Of a stretch of DNA of 64,000 bases, positions 45,722-55,754 are shown in pieces. This DNA is from a virus: positions 45,838-109,837 of the IMG/VR virus record IMGVR_UViG_3300035180_000978; one strand, 5' to 3'. The notes under the pieces are model-generated. The model made no database searches and was not told the origin of the DNA. It saw nothing but the letters and a program-made list of their open reading frames with translations. Position 1 is the stretch's first letter; every line of letters starts with the position of its first letter. The position numbers and the translations under genes were made by a program.

Positions 45722-48448
45722 CTAGCTCGACGCTCGAACGAGCTCGCTGTACGTGATCGTTCCGCGGACGATGGCGGTCCCATCCGGCGGGATGAGGTCC
45801 CCGTCCGCGTTCGGCATCACGACCGGATCCGTGTTGGACGGATCCTTCCAGGTCGTGTCCGTGATCTTGACGATGGCGCTCGCTACACCCGTCACGCCAC
45901 CCACGCCGTTGAACGGCACGATGGTGCGGTACAGGGTGGAGACCAAGAGCGGAACGTTGTAGTCCCGCTTCTTGAGGAGCGGCGTCACGACAGCATCGAC
46001 GAGTGGCCGGACCTTGGCGTACAGGAAGTTTCTCTCCACCTCGATCTTGATCGTGATGTTCACGGCGATGAGATCCCTGTATCCGCTCACGACGGAGCAC
46101 GTGGTCGTGATGATCTTTAGCGGATCGAAGTACGCCTTCACGGCCGTACAGAGCGCCTGGGTCGGAGGGGCATAGTCGTCGTTTGCATCCAACGTCAGAA
46201 TCTTGCACTGGACGATGTTTGCCTTGCACTCGCCACTGATGACCGTGTCGAGGTACGACTCCAGGTTGTCGGCTGCGATCCCTACGGCTTCCTGAACCAG
46301 CTGGGCCGTTCCGACTCCTCCGTCGCTTGTTGCTGTCGACGTGTCGATGTTGGTGCAAAGACCATTGATCGCGGCTTCGTCCGCATCGATCAGCGCAAGG
46401 AGAGCCGCCATCGCCGTGGAGTCCGCCTGGGCGGTTGCAATCTTGGTCTCCGCATCCACGATGTACGTGTTGATCGAGTCCGTCTCTCCGCGCATGTGCG
46501 CGTCCTTGTATCGGTACGAGCACATGACGGGATGACCACCAAATCCCGGATCGCCAGAAGGAGCAGCTGCGAAGGTGATCGAGACGGACCCAGTCGCGTA
46601 GTTGATCGTGCCCGTTGTGATCCCGGCACCAACGATCGCGCCGGCTCCATCGTCGAACGCCTGGATGGTCTTTCCATAGACGTAGACATGGAGGGTCGTT
46701 CCCGAAATCTTCGGTCCACTGTACGTGACCAGCGTGCCGCTCGCGAAGGCGATGATCCTTCTGTAGTCGGCTCCAATCTTGATGATCTGACCGACCATGT
46801 CGGACGTGAAAACCGACGCTCCGATGGAGATCTGTCCAGGAAACGAGTTCGCGTCACCATTCGAATCGGACGCGACCGTGTTCATGGGCGACACGAGCAC
46901 CGCGACGGTGCCAGGTACAACCGGCAGCTTGGACAGCCCGGATGCAAAGACCGTCGTCGAGCCGTCCGACACGCCGAGAAGCTCTTGGTACGGAAGATCG
47001 CCAAGCTCCGCCTTCAGCGTGGCGACAACCGTCTTCGCATTGCTCGTGTCGGTGAGCGATCCTGCAAGCGACGTGTCCAGGAGCGCCTTTTTGGCGGCCA
47101 CAGCATCATGCTGAGCGCCGATGTCGACGACCTTTGCCCTGACGGCGTTCGTCTTCGAACGAATGGTGACGTTGGCAGCCGTGATCGTGGCAAGACCGGC
47201 GGTCGGAGAAGAGGCGGCCTTGATGGCAGCCAGTAGGCTCTGAATCGTCAGCTCCTTCTTCACGCCACGGATAACCTGCGCACGGCCCTTGGCCACCGTG
47301 CCGACGAACCCATCGGAGAATACGTTCAGCAACGCGTCCCAGTCTGGCTGGGACACCGCGCGATTCGCTGTCGAGAAAAAGCGCGGCGAGTTTGCCTGCA
47401 CCGAACGCGAATCCTCTGCTGGCGCTCCTCCAGAACTCGAGCCCGTGTGTGAGCCAACCACTGTGATGTCCTGGAAGTTCGCCACCAGAGCAGTCTTCGG
47501 TTGGGTCACGGTGTTCACCGGGACCGAATTTCCAAGCTCTCCCTTGGTTGCGACGTACTTAATTCGAATCTCGACACCAGCAGCAGGAATGTTCCCGAGA
47601 ACGCTGTCGCCGAACCTCACGAATGGAGGGCTCGTGTCGTAGCTCACCTCGAACTCGTTGACCGGAGCGAACGGAAGGAAATCGTTTTCGTTCCAGGTCG
47701 TGCCGTTCACGAGACAGGTGACGGTGTCTCGTGCGATCTCGCGATCCGCACCGACACGGCGAAGCTTGAACCGCTGGTTGGCGGTTCCGTTGCTTGTGAA
47801 GACCTCGATGACCGTCTCGCCCTGGTGGTATCCAACGTTGCTGGCGACAGTGGAGCCAGACGGGATGACCGTGTCTGAGCTCTGCTCGAACACAAGTCCG
47901 TTCGGTCCATCGAACTGGAACCCTGCCTTGATCGAAACGTCGAACGCGTACGGTCCATCGGGGAGCGTGAGCGTGAGATCGAGGCTCGCTGCCGTCGCCC
48001 TGTTGGGCTTGTATCCTTGCTGATGCGCGTTGCGCGCGATGCTCGAACGAAGCGTTGCCAGGAACATGTACGCCTCGACCGATCTCTGGTCCATGTTGAA
48101 CGAGAGGGTGTCGAGGGCGGCGCTGATGAATCGCATCAGCATGCGGCCAGGTGCGGCCGTCAGGAAGTCGTTGTAGACCGAACCGAAGTTCGACTTGATG
48201 TTCGCAGACACCTCGTCGAGGAAAGTCTGGTAGTCGCGCCCAGCGTAGGCGCTGCGCGTCAGCGTGTCAGTCACGCGCTCCGACGAACGCAAGATGCTCC
48301 CGCTGGTCAGAAACAGCCAGCCACCATTGACGACGCCAGGAGCACCAGGCGCCCACACGTAAGCAGCATCCAGCGATGTGTTGAAGACGATGTCTCCGTT
48401 GCTCGGGGACACCGGGAAGTCTGCAAGCTCAGGTGCCGAGAGGATCAT
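45722..48448 (-). CDS. Baseplate J-like protein (gp6/gpJ type), 908 aa
   Basis: The N-terminal 60-420 match baseplate J proteins: LTAAPGRMLMRFISAALDTL, SSIARNAHQQGYKPNRATAA, FVRFGDSVLGNIPAAGVEIRI, AVSQPDWDALLNVF. It is longer than gpJ; the insertion carries the shared beta module (GTINYATGSVSITF). The C-terminal part holds VVSGYRDLIAVNITIKIEVE. It forms the wedge ring connecting sheath and fibres. Neighbours gp25-like and I-like confirm. Confidence 0.88.
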   Translation of the reverse strand: MILSAPELADFPVSPSNGDIVFNTSLDAAYVWAPGAPGVVNGGWLFLTSGSILRSSERVTDTLTRSAYAGRDYQTFLDEVSANIKSNFGSVYNDFLTAAPGRMLMRFISAALDTLSFNMDQRSVEAYMFLATLRSSIARNAHQQGYKPNRATAASLDLTLTLPDGPYAFDVSIKAGFQFDGPNGLVFEQSSDTVIPSGSTVASNVGYHQGETVIEVFTSNGTANQRFKLRRVGADREIARDTVTCLVNGTTWNENDFLPFAPVNEFEVSYDTSPPFVRFGDSVLGNIPAAGVEIRIKYVATKGELGNSVPVNTVTQPKTALVANFQDITVVGSHTGSSSGGAPAEDSRSVQANSPRFFSTANRAVSQPDWDALLNVFSDGFVGTVAKGRAQVIRGVKKELTIQSLLAAIKAASSPTAGLATITAANVTIRSKTNAVRAKVVDIGAQHDAVAAKKALLDTSLAGSLTDTSNAKTVVATLKAELGDLPYQELLGVSDGSTTVFASGLSKLPVVPGTVAVLVSPMNTVASDSNGDANSFPGQISIGASVFTSDMVGQIIKIGADYRRIIAFASGTLVTYSGPKISGTTLHVYVYGKTIQAFDDGAGAIVGAGITTGTINYATGSVSITFAAAPSGDPGFGGHPVMCSYRYKDAHMRGETDSINTYIVDAETKIATAQADSTAMAALLALIDADEAAINGLCTNIDTSTATSDGGVGTAQLVQEAVGIAADNLESYLDTVISGECKANIVQCKILTLDANDDYAPPTQALCTAVKAYFDPLKIITTTCSVVSGYRDLIAVNITIKIEVERNFLYAKVRPLVDAVVTPLLKKRDYNVPLLVSTLYRTIVPFNGVGGVTGVASAIVKITDTTWKDPSNTDPVVMPNADGDLIPPDGTAIVRGTITYSELVRASS

Positions 48449-48837
48449 GCCGTACTCCGCTGGAAAGTGATCTGGCTGCTGACGCCGATGAAGTAGTAGT
48501 CGACCGTGATCGTCACCACGGTTCCGTCATCGGTGTTGTCGGCGACGGTCACAACGTCGATTACTTGGACTCTTGGCTCCCAAAGTTCTGTAGACCGGAT
48601 GACTTCCACCTTCACGAGGTTATCAAGCAAGGCCCCCGTCGTCTCGAAGACGAAGCTGTTCAAGTTCAGACCGAACGTGGGTGCCGTCTTGTCGTCACCA
48701 GGTTGTGTCGAATACAGGATGAGCAGGTTCGCTGCCACGGCTTCTTGGTCGCTGACCTGAGCAGGAATTCCTCCGGAAGAAGGAACCCACGGCCAAGCGA
48801 TACCAGTCACGCTTTTTCCTGTACCAATTACGGGCAT
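48445..48837 (-). CDS. gp25-like baseplate wedge protein, 130 aa
   Basis: VSDQEAVAANLLILYSTQPG, then RPNFGLNLNSFVFE-like FGLNLNSFVFETTG and EPRVQVIDVVTV are the gp25 pattern of T4 and P2 gpW. It initiates sheath assembly on the baseplate. ATGA overlap with J. Confidence 0.8.
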   Translation of the reverse strand: MPVIGTGKSVTGIAWPWVPSSGGIPAQVSDQEAVAANLLILYSTQPGDDKTAPTFGLNLNSFVFETTGALLDNLVKVEVIRSTELWEPRVQVIDVVTVADNTDDGTVVTITVDYYFIGVSSQITFQRSTA

Positions 48838-48847
48838 GCTGGTTCCT

Positions 48848-49315
48848 TCACACGAGAGTGAGCGGACCTCCGTTAGAAGCTACCTGACCACTGACGGTAT
48901 ATGCGTGGCAAGCGATCGCAAGTTTCAGCCCAGCTCCACCAGGGACAGGCAGCATCAAGACCGCGAGTAGCGGACCTGGAGGAATGAACGAGATCGATAC
49001 GCTCACGGTGGGCGCGACCGATGGAGGTACTGGCGGACCCACAAAGACAACGGTCATCCAGTAGAGCGCGATAGCGGTAGCCCAACCGAGCTCCAGGAGA
49101 CCAGGTACTGGGGACGGAGCCATGACCGCTGCCAGGACGGGCACCATGGCAGCCACGTTTCCTGGTGTCGTCGGCATGCACGCTCCCGCAAGTGCTTGCG
49201 ATGCGTATTTGTCGTACGCCTGAGCAAGCGCCTTGGCCGCCTTCATAGCGGTGGGCGGCTTCGAATTGAACACCTTCTCGAAGTCTGCGCCGAGCTGGAT
49301 GGGATTCAGGGGCAT
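48848..49315 (-). CDS. Hypothetical hydrophobic protein in baseplate block, 155 aa
   Basis: MPLNPIQLGADFEKVFNSK at ATG 49315. Hydrophobic, proline-rich (PSPVPGLLELGWATAIALYW). Between gp25-like and the repeat protein. Could be a spike chaperone or membrane-interacting part; unknown. Confidence 0.6.
   Translation of the reverse strand: MPLNPIQLGADFEKVFNSKPPTAMKAAKALAQAYDKYASQALAGACMPTTPGNVAAMVPVLAAVMAPSPVPGLLELGWATAIALYWMTVVFVGPPVPPSVAPTVSVSISFIPPGPLLAVLMLPVPGGAGLKLAIACHAYTVSGQVASNGGPLTLV
49187..49200. repeat. Dispersed palindrome variant CGCAAGTGCTTGCG
   Basis: Inside the hydrophobic baseplate-block gene (SQALAGAC). Same centre as the copy at 15227. Confidence 0.7.
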
Positions 49316-49322
49316 GCTGACC

Positions 49323-49724
49323 TCATGCCGCCAGTGCCGTCGCGTCGTTCGCGGCGAGGTTCGGATTCTCTCCCGCACCGACGCAGAGCGGCATCGGAGG
49401 CGGAAAGCTCGGAAGCTTGGGGATGCTCGGGAACTTGATGCTCGGGATCGGAAGACTGAAGCCGGGCAACTTGACCGATGGCATCTTGACGCCGATCAGG
49501 TTGAGCGACGGCAGACTGAGCGAGGGCAAGCTCGGAAGCCCAGGAAACTTGATGCTTGGAATCGGCAACGAGAACCCGGGCAGCTTGAGCGAAGGCATCG
49601 TGACGCCGATGAGCGTGAGGCTCGGCAGCGTGAGGCTCGGCAACGACGGCAGTCCCGGGAACTTGATGCTCGGGATCGGCAGCGCAATCGTTGGGAACTT
49701 GATGACTACGCACGGAAGAGACAC
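49323..49724 (-). CDS. Proline-rich tandem-repeat protein near the spike, 133 aa
   Basis: Residues 13-110 are nearly three copies of a 38-residue unit built from LPIPSIKFPGLPSLPSL and LTLIGVTMPSLKLPGFS; every second or third residue is Pro or Ser with aliphatic residues between. It lies between the spike and the gp25-like gene, suggesting an extended needle- or tip-associated structure. Two Cys only. No family recognised. Confidence 0.7.
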   Translation of the reverse strand: MSLPCVVIKFPTIALPIPSIKFPGLPSLPSLTLPSLTLIGVTMPSLKLPGFSLPIPSIKFPGLPSLPSLSLPSLNLIGVKMPSVKLPGFSLPIPSIKFPSIPKLPSFPPPMPLCVGAGENPNLAANDATALAA

Positions 49725-49733
49725 TGCGACCTT

Positions 49734-50711
49734 TCAGGGCGAAACCTTGTGCCCGATGCTGAGCATCGTGATGAGTTGAGCAGACAGAGCAGAGATCTGG
49801 TCGGCATTGTTCGGTGGCGAGCTGGGCCCGACTCCGGTGTTCACTGTGATCGCAGCGACCTGCGTGATGAACTGGGTCAGGATCAGCATCAGCGGCTCAC
49901 CAAGCACCTGAGAGAAGATCGCCTTCGAGCCGCCGATGGCGACCGTACCGCACTCGAACGATGCGCTGGGAGCCGAGACGTTCACCTCTCCCTGGGCCTG
50001 GAGTGCGATCTTCTGGCTGCTCGGGTCCATGGCAATGGTGCATGCCACGGTCCCTCCGCCAGCTGCGCTGATCACCCACCCCTTGGACAGATCTGCGCTG
50101 AGCGTGTTGATGGCGTTGCCGCCGTCGTCCACGTCCGAGTAGAAAAACTGCTTGTTTTCTTCGTCGAGCTGAAGACGGCGACCGCTCTTCGAGACCATCG
50201 AGATGGACCCGTTCTTGTCCATCGCGAACACGGCCTTCTTGGCATCTGCGGTGTCGCCGTTGGACCATGCGATCTGAACGAGCTCCTCTCCCTCCTTGGT
50301 CTCAAACAGCATGAACATGCCGTTCTTCAGGCGGAAGCCACGACGGGTGGGTGACTTGCCCTTCTCAGGCGCAAACTCGTCCGGCACATCGGAGACTCCG
50401 TCTACGTCGCCAAACCAGCCGCCCGTGTAGTTCGGGAACCGGGTATCGCCCATCTCGAACCAAACGTTGACGCCATCGCCCTCATCCGGAGGCCAGAAGA
50501 AGCCACTCTTCTGCCCGGCACCGAGTGACTCGGGATAGCACCAGATGGGAAGCGTGTCGTTCCCCGCAACGACCGGTACGCGCACCTTGATACGACCAAG
50601 GCCCTGCGGATCCTTGTTGTCGACGACGATGCCACGGTAGTTGCCGTACCAGCGATCGTGGGTCTTCTCCAGACCATGGTCGATCATGCCCTTGTAGGAG
50701 GGATCGTTCAT
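49734..50711 (-). CDS. Baseplate spike protein (gpV/gp5 OB-fold type), 325 aa
   Basis: YGNYRGIVVDNKDPQGLGRI, then VRVPVVAGND and FFWPPDEGDGVNVWFEMGD (residues 20-95) is the gp5/gpV OB domain; the C-terminal part (KQFFYSDVDDGGN, GGGTVACTIAM) looks like the start of a triple-stranded beta helix. It punctures the outer membrane. Neighbour of the hub and, downstream, the repeat protein. Confidence 0.85.
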   Translation of the reverse strand: MNDPSYKGMIDHGLEKTHDRWYGNYRGIVVDNKDPQGLGRIKVRVPVVAGNDTLPIWCYPESLGAGQKSGFFWPPDEGDGVNVWFEMGDTRFPNYTGGWFGDVDGVSDVPDEFAPEKGKSPTRRGFRLKNGMFMLFETKEGEELVQIAWSNGDTADAKKAVFAMDKNGSISMVSKSGRRLQLDEENKQFFYSDVDDGGNAINTLSADLSKGWVISAAGGGTVACTIAMDPSSQKIALQAQGEVNVSAPSASFECGTVAIGGSKAIFSQVLGEPLMLILTQFITQVAAITVNTGVGPSSPPNNADQISALSAQLITMLSIGHKVSP

Positions 50712-52132
50712 ACGCCTGCTCCCTTGTCCGCCGACTTGTCGTCGCTGTCATCGTTGGTCGCAGGCTTGTCGCCAGCGCTCGCTGCGTCAGTCACATTCTT
50801 CGGATTCGCGAACGCGCCGATGATGCCGCTGGCCATCACCGTGAGGTGCATCACGCCGAACTCTCCCCCACCGATGCGGTGTTCAATGAACTGAACTCGG
50901 TGGTTTCCTTCGAAGGGCTTCCCTGTCATCTCCATGCGCACAAGGTCACCAGGTAGCAGCGTCGGATCGTCGATCGACTCGAACTCGGCCGTCTGGCCCG
51001 TCTTCTCGACGTTGTTGTCGCTCTTGCCGAACGCAATGGCCTGACCGTCCTCCTGCTGACTCGACAGCGGCATGCGCTCTGTCGACTCGTTGCCGGCAGC
51101 AGCTACGCTCGCCTTGGCTCCACCAGCATCCGGATGAGCAGGGATGTCCTGCGGCAGCGTGGACTGGTCCTTCGCGTCGCGTGGAATGGTGATGCCTGAC
51201 GATCCGACATCGGTCACGATTGTGCCAAGCGTTCCCTTCGTCTTGACCTTGCTCCAGTCGATCTTGAGGACATTCTCCTCGACCGTCGAAACCTTCTGCG
51301 TTCGATCGGCGTTGGGACCGAAGGTTGTCGCTGCGACACCGCGGCCGGGAAGGAACATCGCATTGGTCTCCGTCGAGTACCCCCATGCAGGCCAAATGCC
51401 ATCTGCCGGGTTCGACTTGCCATAGACGCGGAAGATTCGGCTGGGCGGCTCCGGATCGTTGCCCTTCAGGATGTGGATCTCGAAGCCCTTCGCGACGAAC
51501 ATCCAGAGACCCAGGGGCTCAATCGACTTTCGAATGAAGGCCCAGTCGTTGACGCCACTTTGTACGAGCGACTTGCGAGGCTCGTTGAGCGCGTCTGCGA
51601 TGATCTTCGGGAATGGCTTGCCGTTGTTCAAGACAATCGGCATTCCGTACACAGAGACGATCTCCTTGATAACGTCCATCAACGAACGTGGTCCCGGCGT
51701 TCCGCCCTCGGACGCCCACACCTTCGCCGACCCCTTCCGCATCATCGAAAACTCGAACCCGGTACCGTTCAGCGTGATCGAAAAACTCTCGACGTCGATC
51801 CCAATCGTCGGCGGCTTCATGAACGACCAGTACCAAGGCGATACGTGTGACGGATCGTCCGTGTAGCCCCAGCGCACGCCGAGCGAGTTGTACAGCCGGA
51901 CCCATGGGCTCTCGATCAGATCGATGAAGTCCTCGTACCGCGGCGGACACAGAACAACAGCGACCTCCGAGTTGTGCGCGAGGCCAGTCTTGACAGTCAT
52001 GCTGCTGAAGTACGGAAGGTACTTCCCTTCACCGCGGGTCTGTCCCGCATCGAAGCGCTGAGTCTGTCCCGTCTCGGGGTTGTAGACCATGATGTTCACC
52101 CACGCAGCACGGAACGCGAACGGTTGCGGCAT
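50708..52132 (-). CDS. Baseplate hub protein (gpD/gp27-like), 474 aa
   Basis: Phage late-control-D style: YLPYFSSMTVKTGLAHNSEV, RYEDFIDLIESPWVRLYN, DWAFIRKSIEPLGLWMFVAK and PGDLVRMEMTGKPFEG. Ends acidic (NDDSDDKSADKG). The hub holds the spike; ATGA overlap with the spike gene and position after the LysM-like gene are standard. Confidence 0.82.
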   Translation of the reverse strand: MPQPFAFRAAWVNIMVYNPETGQTQRFDAGQTRGEGKYLPYFSSMTVKTGLAHNSEVAVVLCPPRYEDFIDLIESPWVRLYNSLGVRWGYTDDPSHVSPWYWSFMKPPTIGIDVESFSITLNGTGFEFSMMRKGSAKVWASEGGTPGPRSLMDVIKEIVSVYGMPIVLNNGKPFPKIIADALNEPRKSLVQSGVNDWAFIRKSIEPLGLWMFVAKGFEIHILKGNDPEPPSRIFRVYGKSNPADGIWPAWGYSTETNAMFLPGRGVAATTFGPNADRTQKVSTVEENVLKIDWSKVKTKGTLGTIVTDVGSSGITIPRDAKDQSTLPQDIPAHPDAGGAKASVAAAGNESTERMPLSSQQEDGQAIAFGKSDNNVEKTGQTAEFESIDDPTLLPGDLVRMEMTGKPFEGNHRVQFIEHRIGGGEFGVMHLTVMASGIIGAFANPKNVTDAASAGDKPATNDDSDDKSADKGAGV

Positions 52133-52134
52133 GG

Positions 52135-52455
52135 CTAGCCTCCCGTCGACTGCTGCGTGAAGAGCTTCTCGAAGACAAACGTCCGCGACGGGATGTAGAT
52201 CTTGTCACCTGTCGCGATGCTGAACGGCAGGTCTTGGAGGTTGTTTCGCTTCGCGATCACCCACCAAAGCGTGGAGTCTCTGTAGTACTCGAACGCAAGA
52301 TCCTCGATGCGATCAAGCTCGTCCCATTGGTACAGCTCATCGTCCGGCTGCGGATCGATCGCGGGGATGATCGGAACATCCCAGAACTCGGTGTCACTCA
52401 CACTGACGAGGTTTGCGAACTGGAGGCGGCTGCGAGGGGGGATTCGAACAGACAT
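52135..52455 (-). CDS. LysM/gp53-like baseplate wedge protein, 106 aa
   Basis: DELDRIEDLAFEYYRDSTLWW, then IAKRNNLQDLPFSIATGDKIYI has the LysM-like layout of phage tail X/gp53 proteins (W-x-I-A...N, G-x-x-I-x-I-P). It lies between tape measure and hub. Confidence 0.72.
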   Translation of the reverse strand: MSVRIPPRSRLQFANLVSVSDTEFWDVPIIPAIDPQPDDELYQWDELDRIEDLAFEYYRDSTLWWVIAKRNNLQDLPFSIATGDKIYIPSRTFVFEKLFTQQSTGG

Positions 52456-52458
52456 TGA

Positions 52459-55400
52459 TCACCTTGGTCCAACGGCGTTGCCGGCGGTCTGCACGGCACC
52501 GCTCAGCTGATACTGGAACATGGCCTGCCCGAACTTTCGCCCATCGAGGTTGACCTCAGCGACCATCGGACGCTGAGACATGGAGGCGATGTTCGCGTTC
52601 ATCTGAGCGAGCTGCTGGGACATCATCGCGTTCGCGGCAGCGATGTCTGAGGCGCTGGCCACCTGGGCGGCCGGCGATGCCTTGTCGACGTTCGGGAGCT
52701 TGCGACCTTTGGCACCAGCCGCAGGAGAACGAGTCCCGACACCATCGGCAGCATCGGCAGGAGTAACGGACGCCTTGGGCTTCGCGTACTTCTTGGTCAG
52801 ATCGTCCATCTTGATCGCATAGTCTTCGTTCGCGAGCTGACCCTTCTGACGATCAATCTCCTTGTCCGCTGCGGCGTAGCTCTTCTCCTTGGATGCGACC
52901 TCCAGATCGGTCTCCCACTGCATGCGATGAAGCTCTGACGTCATCGCATCGTTGTCCTTGAGCCTGTCTCTCGCCATGTCTTTGAGCGAATTGACAAGAG
53001 CGCTCGGTGCTCCGATCTTGTCGAGCATATCGGCGAGCGTGGAGCTGATCTTGGCGACCAACGCGTTCACGACAGTAGCGATGAGGCCCGAGGCCGCATA
53101 CGCGCCCATCTTCACTCCGCCCCACATCTTCGTGAAGCCGATGTCCACGTGCTTGACGATGAAGCCCATGCCCTCAGTGACCATGAGCAAGAAGCCTCTC
53201 CACGTGATGGAGAACTTCTTGTGCATGTTCGTCCAGCCCCCGATCATGTCCCCCAGCGCGCCGCCGGTGAACTGGTCCGCGAACTTGCCAGCAGCCGTGA
53301 GGATGTACTCGAACGTGTCGGTCGACTTGTCTGCGAACGACTTGTTTGTGTCGTTCCAGCTCTTCGAGAGCTCAGCGTTCTCCTCGACCATGTTGTCCTT
53401 CAGCCACATGTACGCGCTGAACACCGCGATCGCCGTGTTCCCGATGTCCTTCTTGTGCTTGTCGAACGAATCCTTGATCTTGCCAGCAAGCGTCTCGAAC
53501 TTCTTCCCGAGCTTCGAAGCCACCGCCGCGCCCGCCTTGTAGATGGGTGCAAACATCGCCTTGCCCATGCCGAGAGCAGCCTTGCCAACGATAGCGCGAG
53601 CCGACGATGACAGGAGCATGGCGATAACCAGTGCGCCGATGGCGAACTTGCCGAGCGTGCGTAGGTTCGAGCCGAACGTCGCCTTGTTGTCCCAGATGCC
53701 CTTCCACAGCCCCTCGAGCGCACCCTTGCCCGACTTGTACAGTGCAGAGCCGATGGAGCCTCCCAGGGTGACGTGAACACCGTCGCTGTCGAAGAACCCG
53801 CCAATCGCATCGACGATGAGCTTGCCGATGGCGGTGGCTCCGCGGGTTGCGAACTCGCCCAGCTTCGACGCTCCTCCCTCCCAGTCGACCTTGCTCAGCA
53901 TCCCGGCGATGCCTTCCATGATGCTGGGACCTGCTGCTTCGATTGCGCTGACGAAGTCGTCGATCATCGGTCCGATGTCTGTCCAGACCTCGCCCATCTT
54001 CTCCTTGAACGTGTTGAAGGCCTTGGGCCCTTCTCCCTTGAACCACTCGGACGCTTTCTTGACGCTACCGATGACGTCCTGACGAAGGCCCTTGTCGAAG
54101 AGGGCCATTGCGAGAAGAACGGGTCCACCAGCACCAATCAGGGTCGGCAGATCGCGAAGGCTGATGCCGAGCTTCGACATCGCGCCGAGCGCTCCGGTCG
54201 CCTGGGTCGCGAACACGCCGAATGCGTTACCCGCCTTGCTCGTCTGTGTGAACAAGCCGGAGAGGCCGACGCGTTGCATGAGGAGCAAGCGGTGCGTGAG
54301 GCCGGCGACGGATTTTCCATGAACGGCCGGGTCGGCAAGCTCCGACAGCTTCGTGCTCGTTCCTTCGAACCCCTTCTGGAGGTTGCCGAACCAGGCATTG
54401 AAGTCCGTCTGCACGAGGGAAAACGTCTTCATGTGGAAGCGGTCGATCATCGCCTGGACGGGATTTCCGGAACCCACGAACTTGTGAGCCGCCTCGGCCG
54501 CCTTACCCATGGCGTCGCCCGACTTCGCAAGGGCACCGGGTAGCTGCTTCAGCTTGTCGTTGATCTTCCCCCAGTTGGCCTGCATCAGATTCGTGGCATC
54601 GCTACCGAGTACCGAGTTCACGGTTCCGGCAAGGCGCTGGAATGCGGGGCCCATGCGCCCACCTGACGCCTCCGCGTTCTTGGCGAGGTTCTGGAGCCCT
54701 TCCATGAACTTCTGCGGATCCTTCTGGATGAGCGCGAACATCTCGTCGGCAGACGCGCCCGTCTCGGCGAGCTGCATGCCGAGCTTGCCGATCTCGCCAC
54801 CCATGCCGCGAAACATGTTCTGGATGTCTTTCTTCTCGCCCGCGAGGACGGAGAAGATCTGACGCGAGAGGCCCAGGCTCTCCTCGGCCGGCTTGCCAAG
54901 TCCTTCGGTGATGGCACCGCCGAGGGTGACGATCGATTCGGCGAACTTCTGGATGTCCTCCGGCTTCGCCTTCTTGCCCATGTCGGCGAACTCTTTCGAG
55001 AGATCGTTGACAATGTCAGGCCACGCCTGGACAGCCTCTCGACCGATGTTGAAGACTTTGCCGATCGTGAAGATGCGATCTCCAAGGGTCTTGGCGGCCA
55101 TCTCGTCCATGTTGAACGTCTTCTTGAGCGTCGAGAATGTGGTGGCGAGCTTTCCGCCATCGAGCTCGAAGACGCTCATGACCTTTGCCATGCGCGTCAT
55201 CGTTCCGCTCATCCCCTTGGTGCCCATGGCCTTCTCGACGTCGACGCCCTGCTTGCGCATCTCCGTCAGGCCCTTGGCCATCCCATCGAGCGACTCGCCC
55301 GTACGGAAGTGAGCTGCGATGATCGAGTTCTTCCACTTGTTCGTCTCCTTCTCGTTGACGTTCATGCCAACGTTCATCGCAGCGAACGACTTGTTGAACT

Positions 55401-55701
55401 CGGCCAGTGCAGAGTCATATGGGATGTCAGGGTTCATTGCTCGGTCGACCATGCTGTCGACTCGACCGGCGATGTTTCCCATGAGCCCCGTCGCCCTCGA
55501 CGACATGGAGCCGACCTTGTCGATGAAGGCCTTGCCCCACTTCCCCGCGCCCTCGCTCAGCCTCTTGAATGCAGCATCGGTCTGCTCGGTGGCCTTGAAG
55601 ACTTCCTTCAGCTTGGAAACGAGACCAGAGTCTCGCGCTTGAAGGTCGACGTTCAACGTCCCCTGATCGTTGCTGCCTGCGCCTGCGAGTCCGTTGCCCA
55701 T
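52459..55701 (-). CDS. Tail tape measure protein, 1080 aa
   Basis: Sets tail length; long helical protein with early heptads (SKLKEVFKATEQTDAAFKRL) and mid-chain hydrophobic segments (GPVLLAMALFDKG; IGALVIAMLLSS; LIATVVNALVAK). Downstream of the chaperone with its frameshift, in the standard order. At about 0.15 nm per residue its length would predict a tail of about 160 nm, less a margin for the ends. Confidence 0.9.
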   Translation of the reverse strand: MGNGLAGAGSNDQGTLNVDLQARDSGLVSKLKEVFKATEQTDAAFKRLSEGAGKWGKAFIDKVGSMSSRATGLMGNIAGRVDSMVDRAMNPDIPYDSALAEFNKSFAAMNVGMNVNEKETNKWKNSIIAAHFRTGESLDGMAKGLTEMRKQGVDVEKAMGTKGMSGTMTRMAKVMSVFELDGGKLATTFSTLKKTFNMDEMAAKTLGDRIFTIGKVFNIGREAVQAWPDIVNDLSKEFADMGKKAKPEDIQKFAESIVTLGGAITEGLGKPAEESLGLSRQIFSVLAGEKKDIQNMFRGMGGEIGKLGMQLAETGASADEMFALIQKDPQKFMEGLQNLAKNAEASGGRMGPAFQRLAGTVNSVLGSDATNLMQANWGKINDKLKQLPGALAKSGDAMGKAAEAAHKFVGSGNPVQAMIDRFHMKTFSLVQTDFNAWFGNLQKGFEGTSTKLSELADPAVHGKSVAGLTHRLLLMQRVGLSGLFTQTSKAGNAFGVFATQATGALGAMSKLGISLRDLPTLIGAGGPVLLAMALFDKGLRQDVIGSVKKASEWFKGEGPKAFNTFKEKMGEVWTDIGPMIDDFVSAIEAAGPSIMEGIAGMLSKVDWEGGASKLGEFATRGATAIGKLIVDAIGGFFDSDGVHVTLGGSIGSALYKSGKGALEGLWKGIWDNKATFGSNLRTLGKFAIGALVIAMLLSSSARAIVGKAALGMGKAMFAPIYKAGAAVASKLGKKFETLAGKIKDSFDKHKKDIGNTAIAVFSAYMWLKDNMVEENAELSKSWNDTNKSFADKSTDTFEYILTAAGKFADQFTGGALGDMIGGWTNMHKKFSITWRGFLLMVTEGMGFIVKHVDIGFTKMWGGVKMGAYAASGLIATVVNALVAKISSTLADMLDKIGAPSALVNSLKDMARDRLKDNDAMTSELHRMQWETDLEVASKEKSYAAADKEIDRQKGQLANEDYAIKMDDLTKKYAKPKASVTPADAADGVGTRSPAAGAKGRKLPNVDKASPAAQVASASDIAAANAMMSQQLAQMNANIASMSQRPMVAEVNLDGRKFGQAMFQYQLSGAVQTAGNAVGPR

Positions 55702-55754
55702 TTACAAACCTGACTATAACACACGTGGTGCACACAGCTTAGGAAGCGAGGTTC

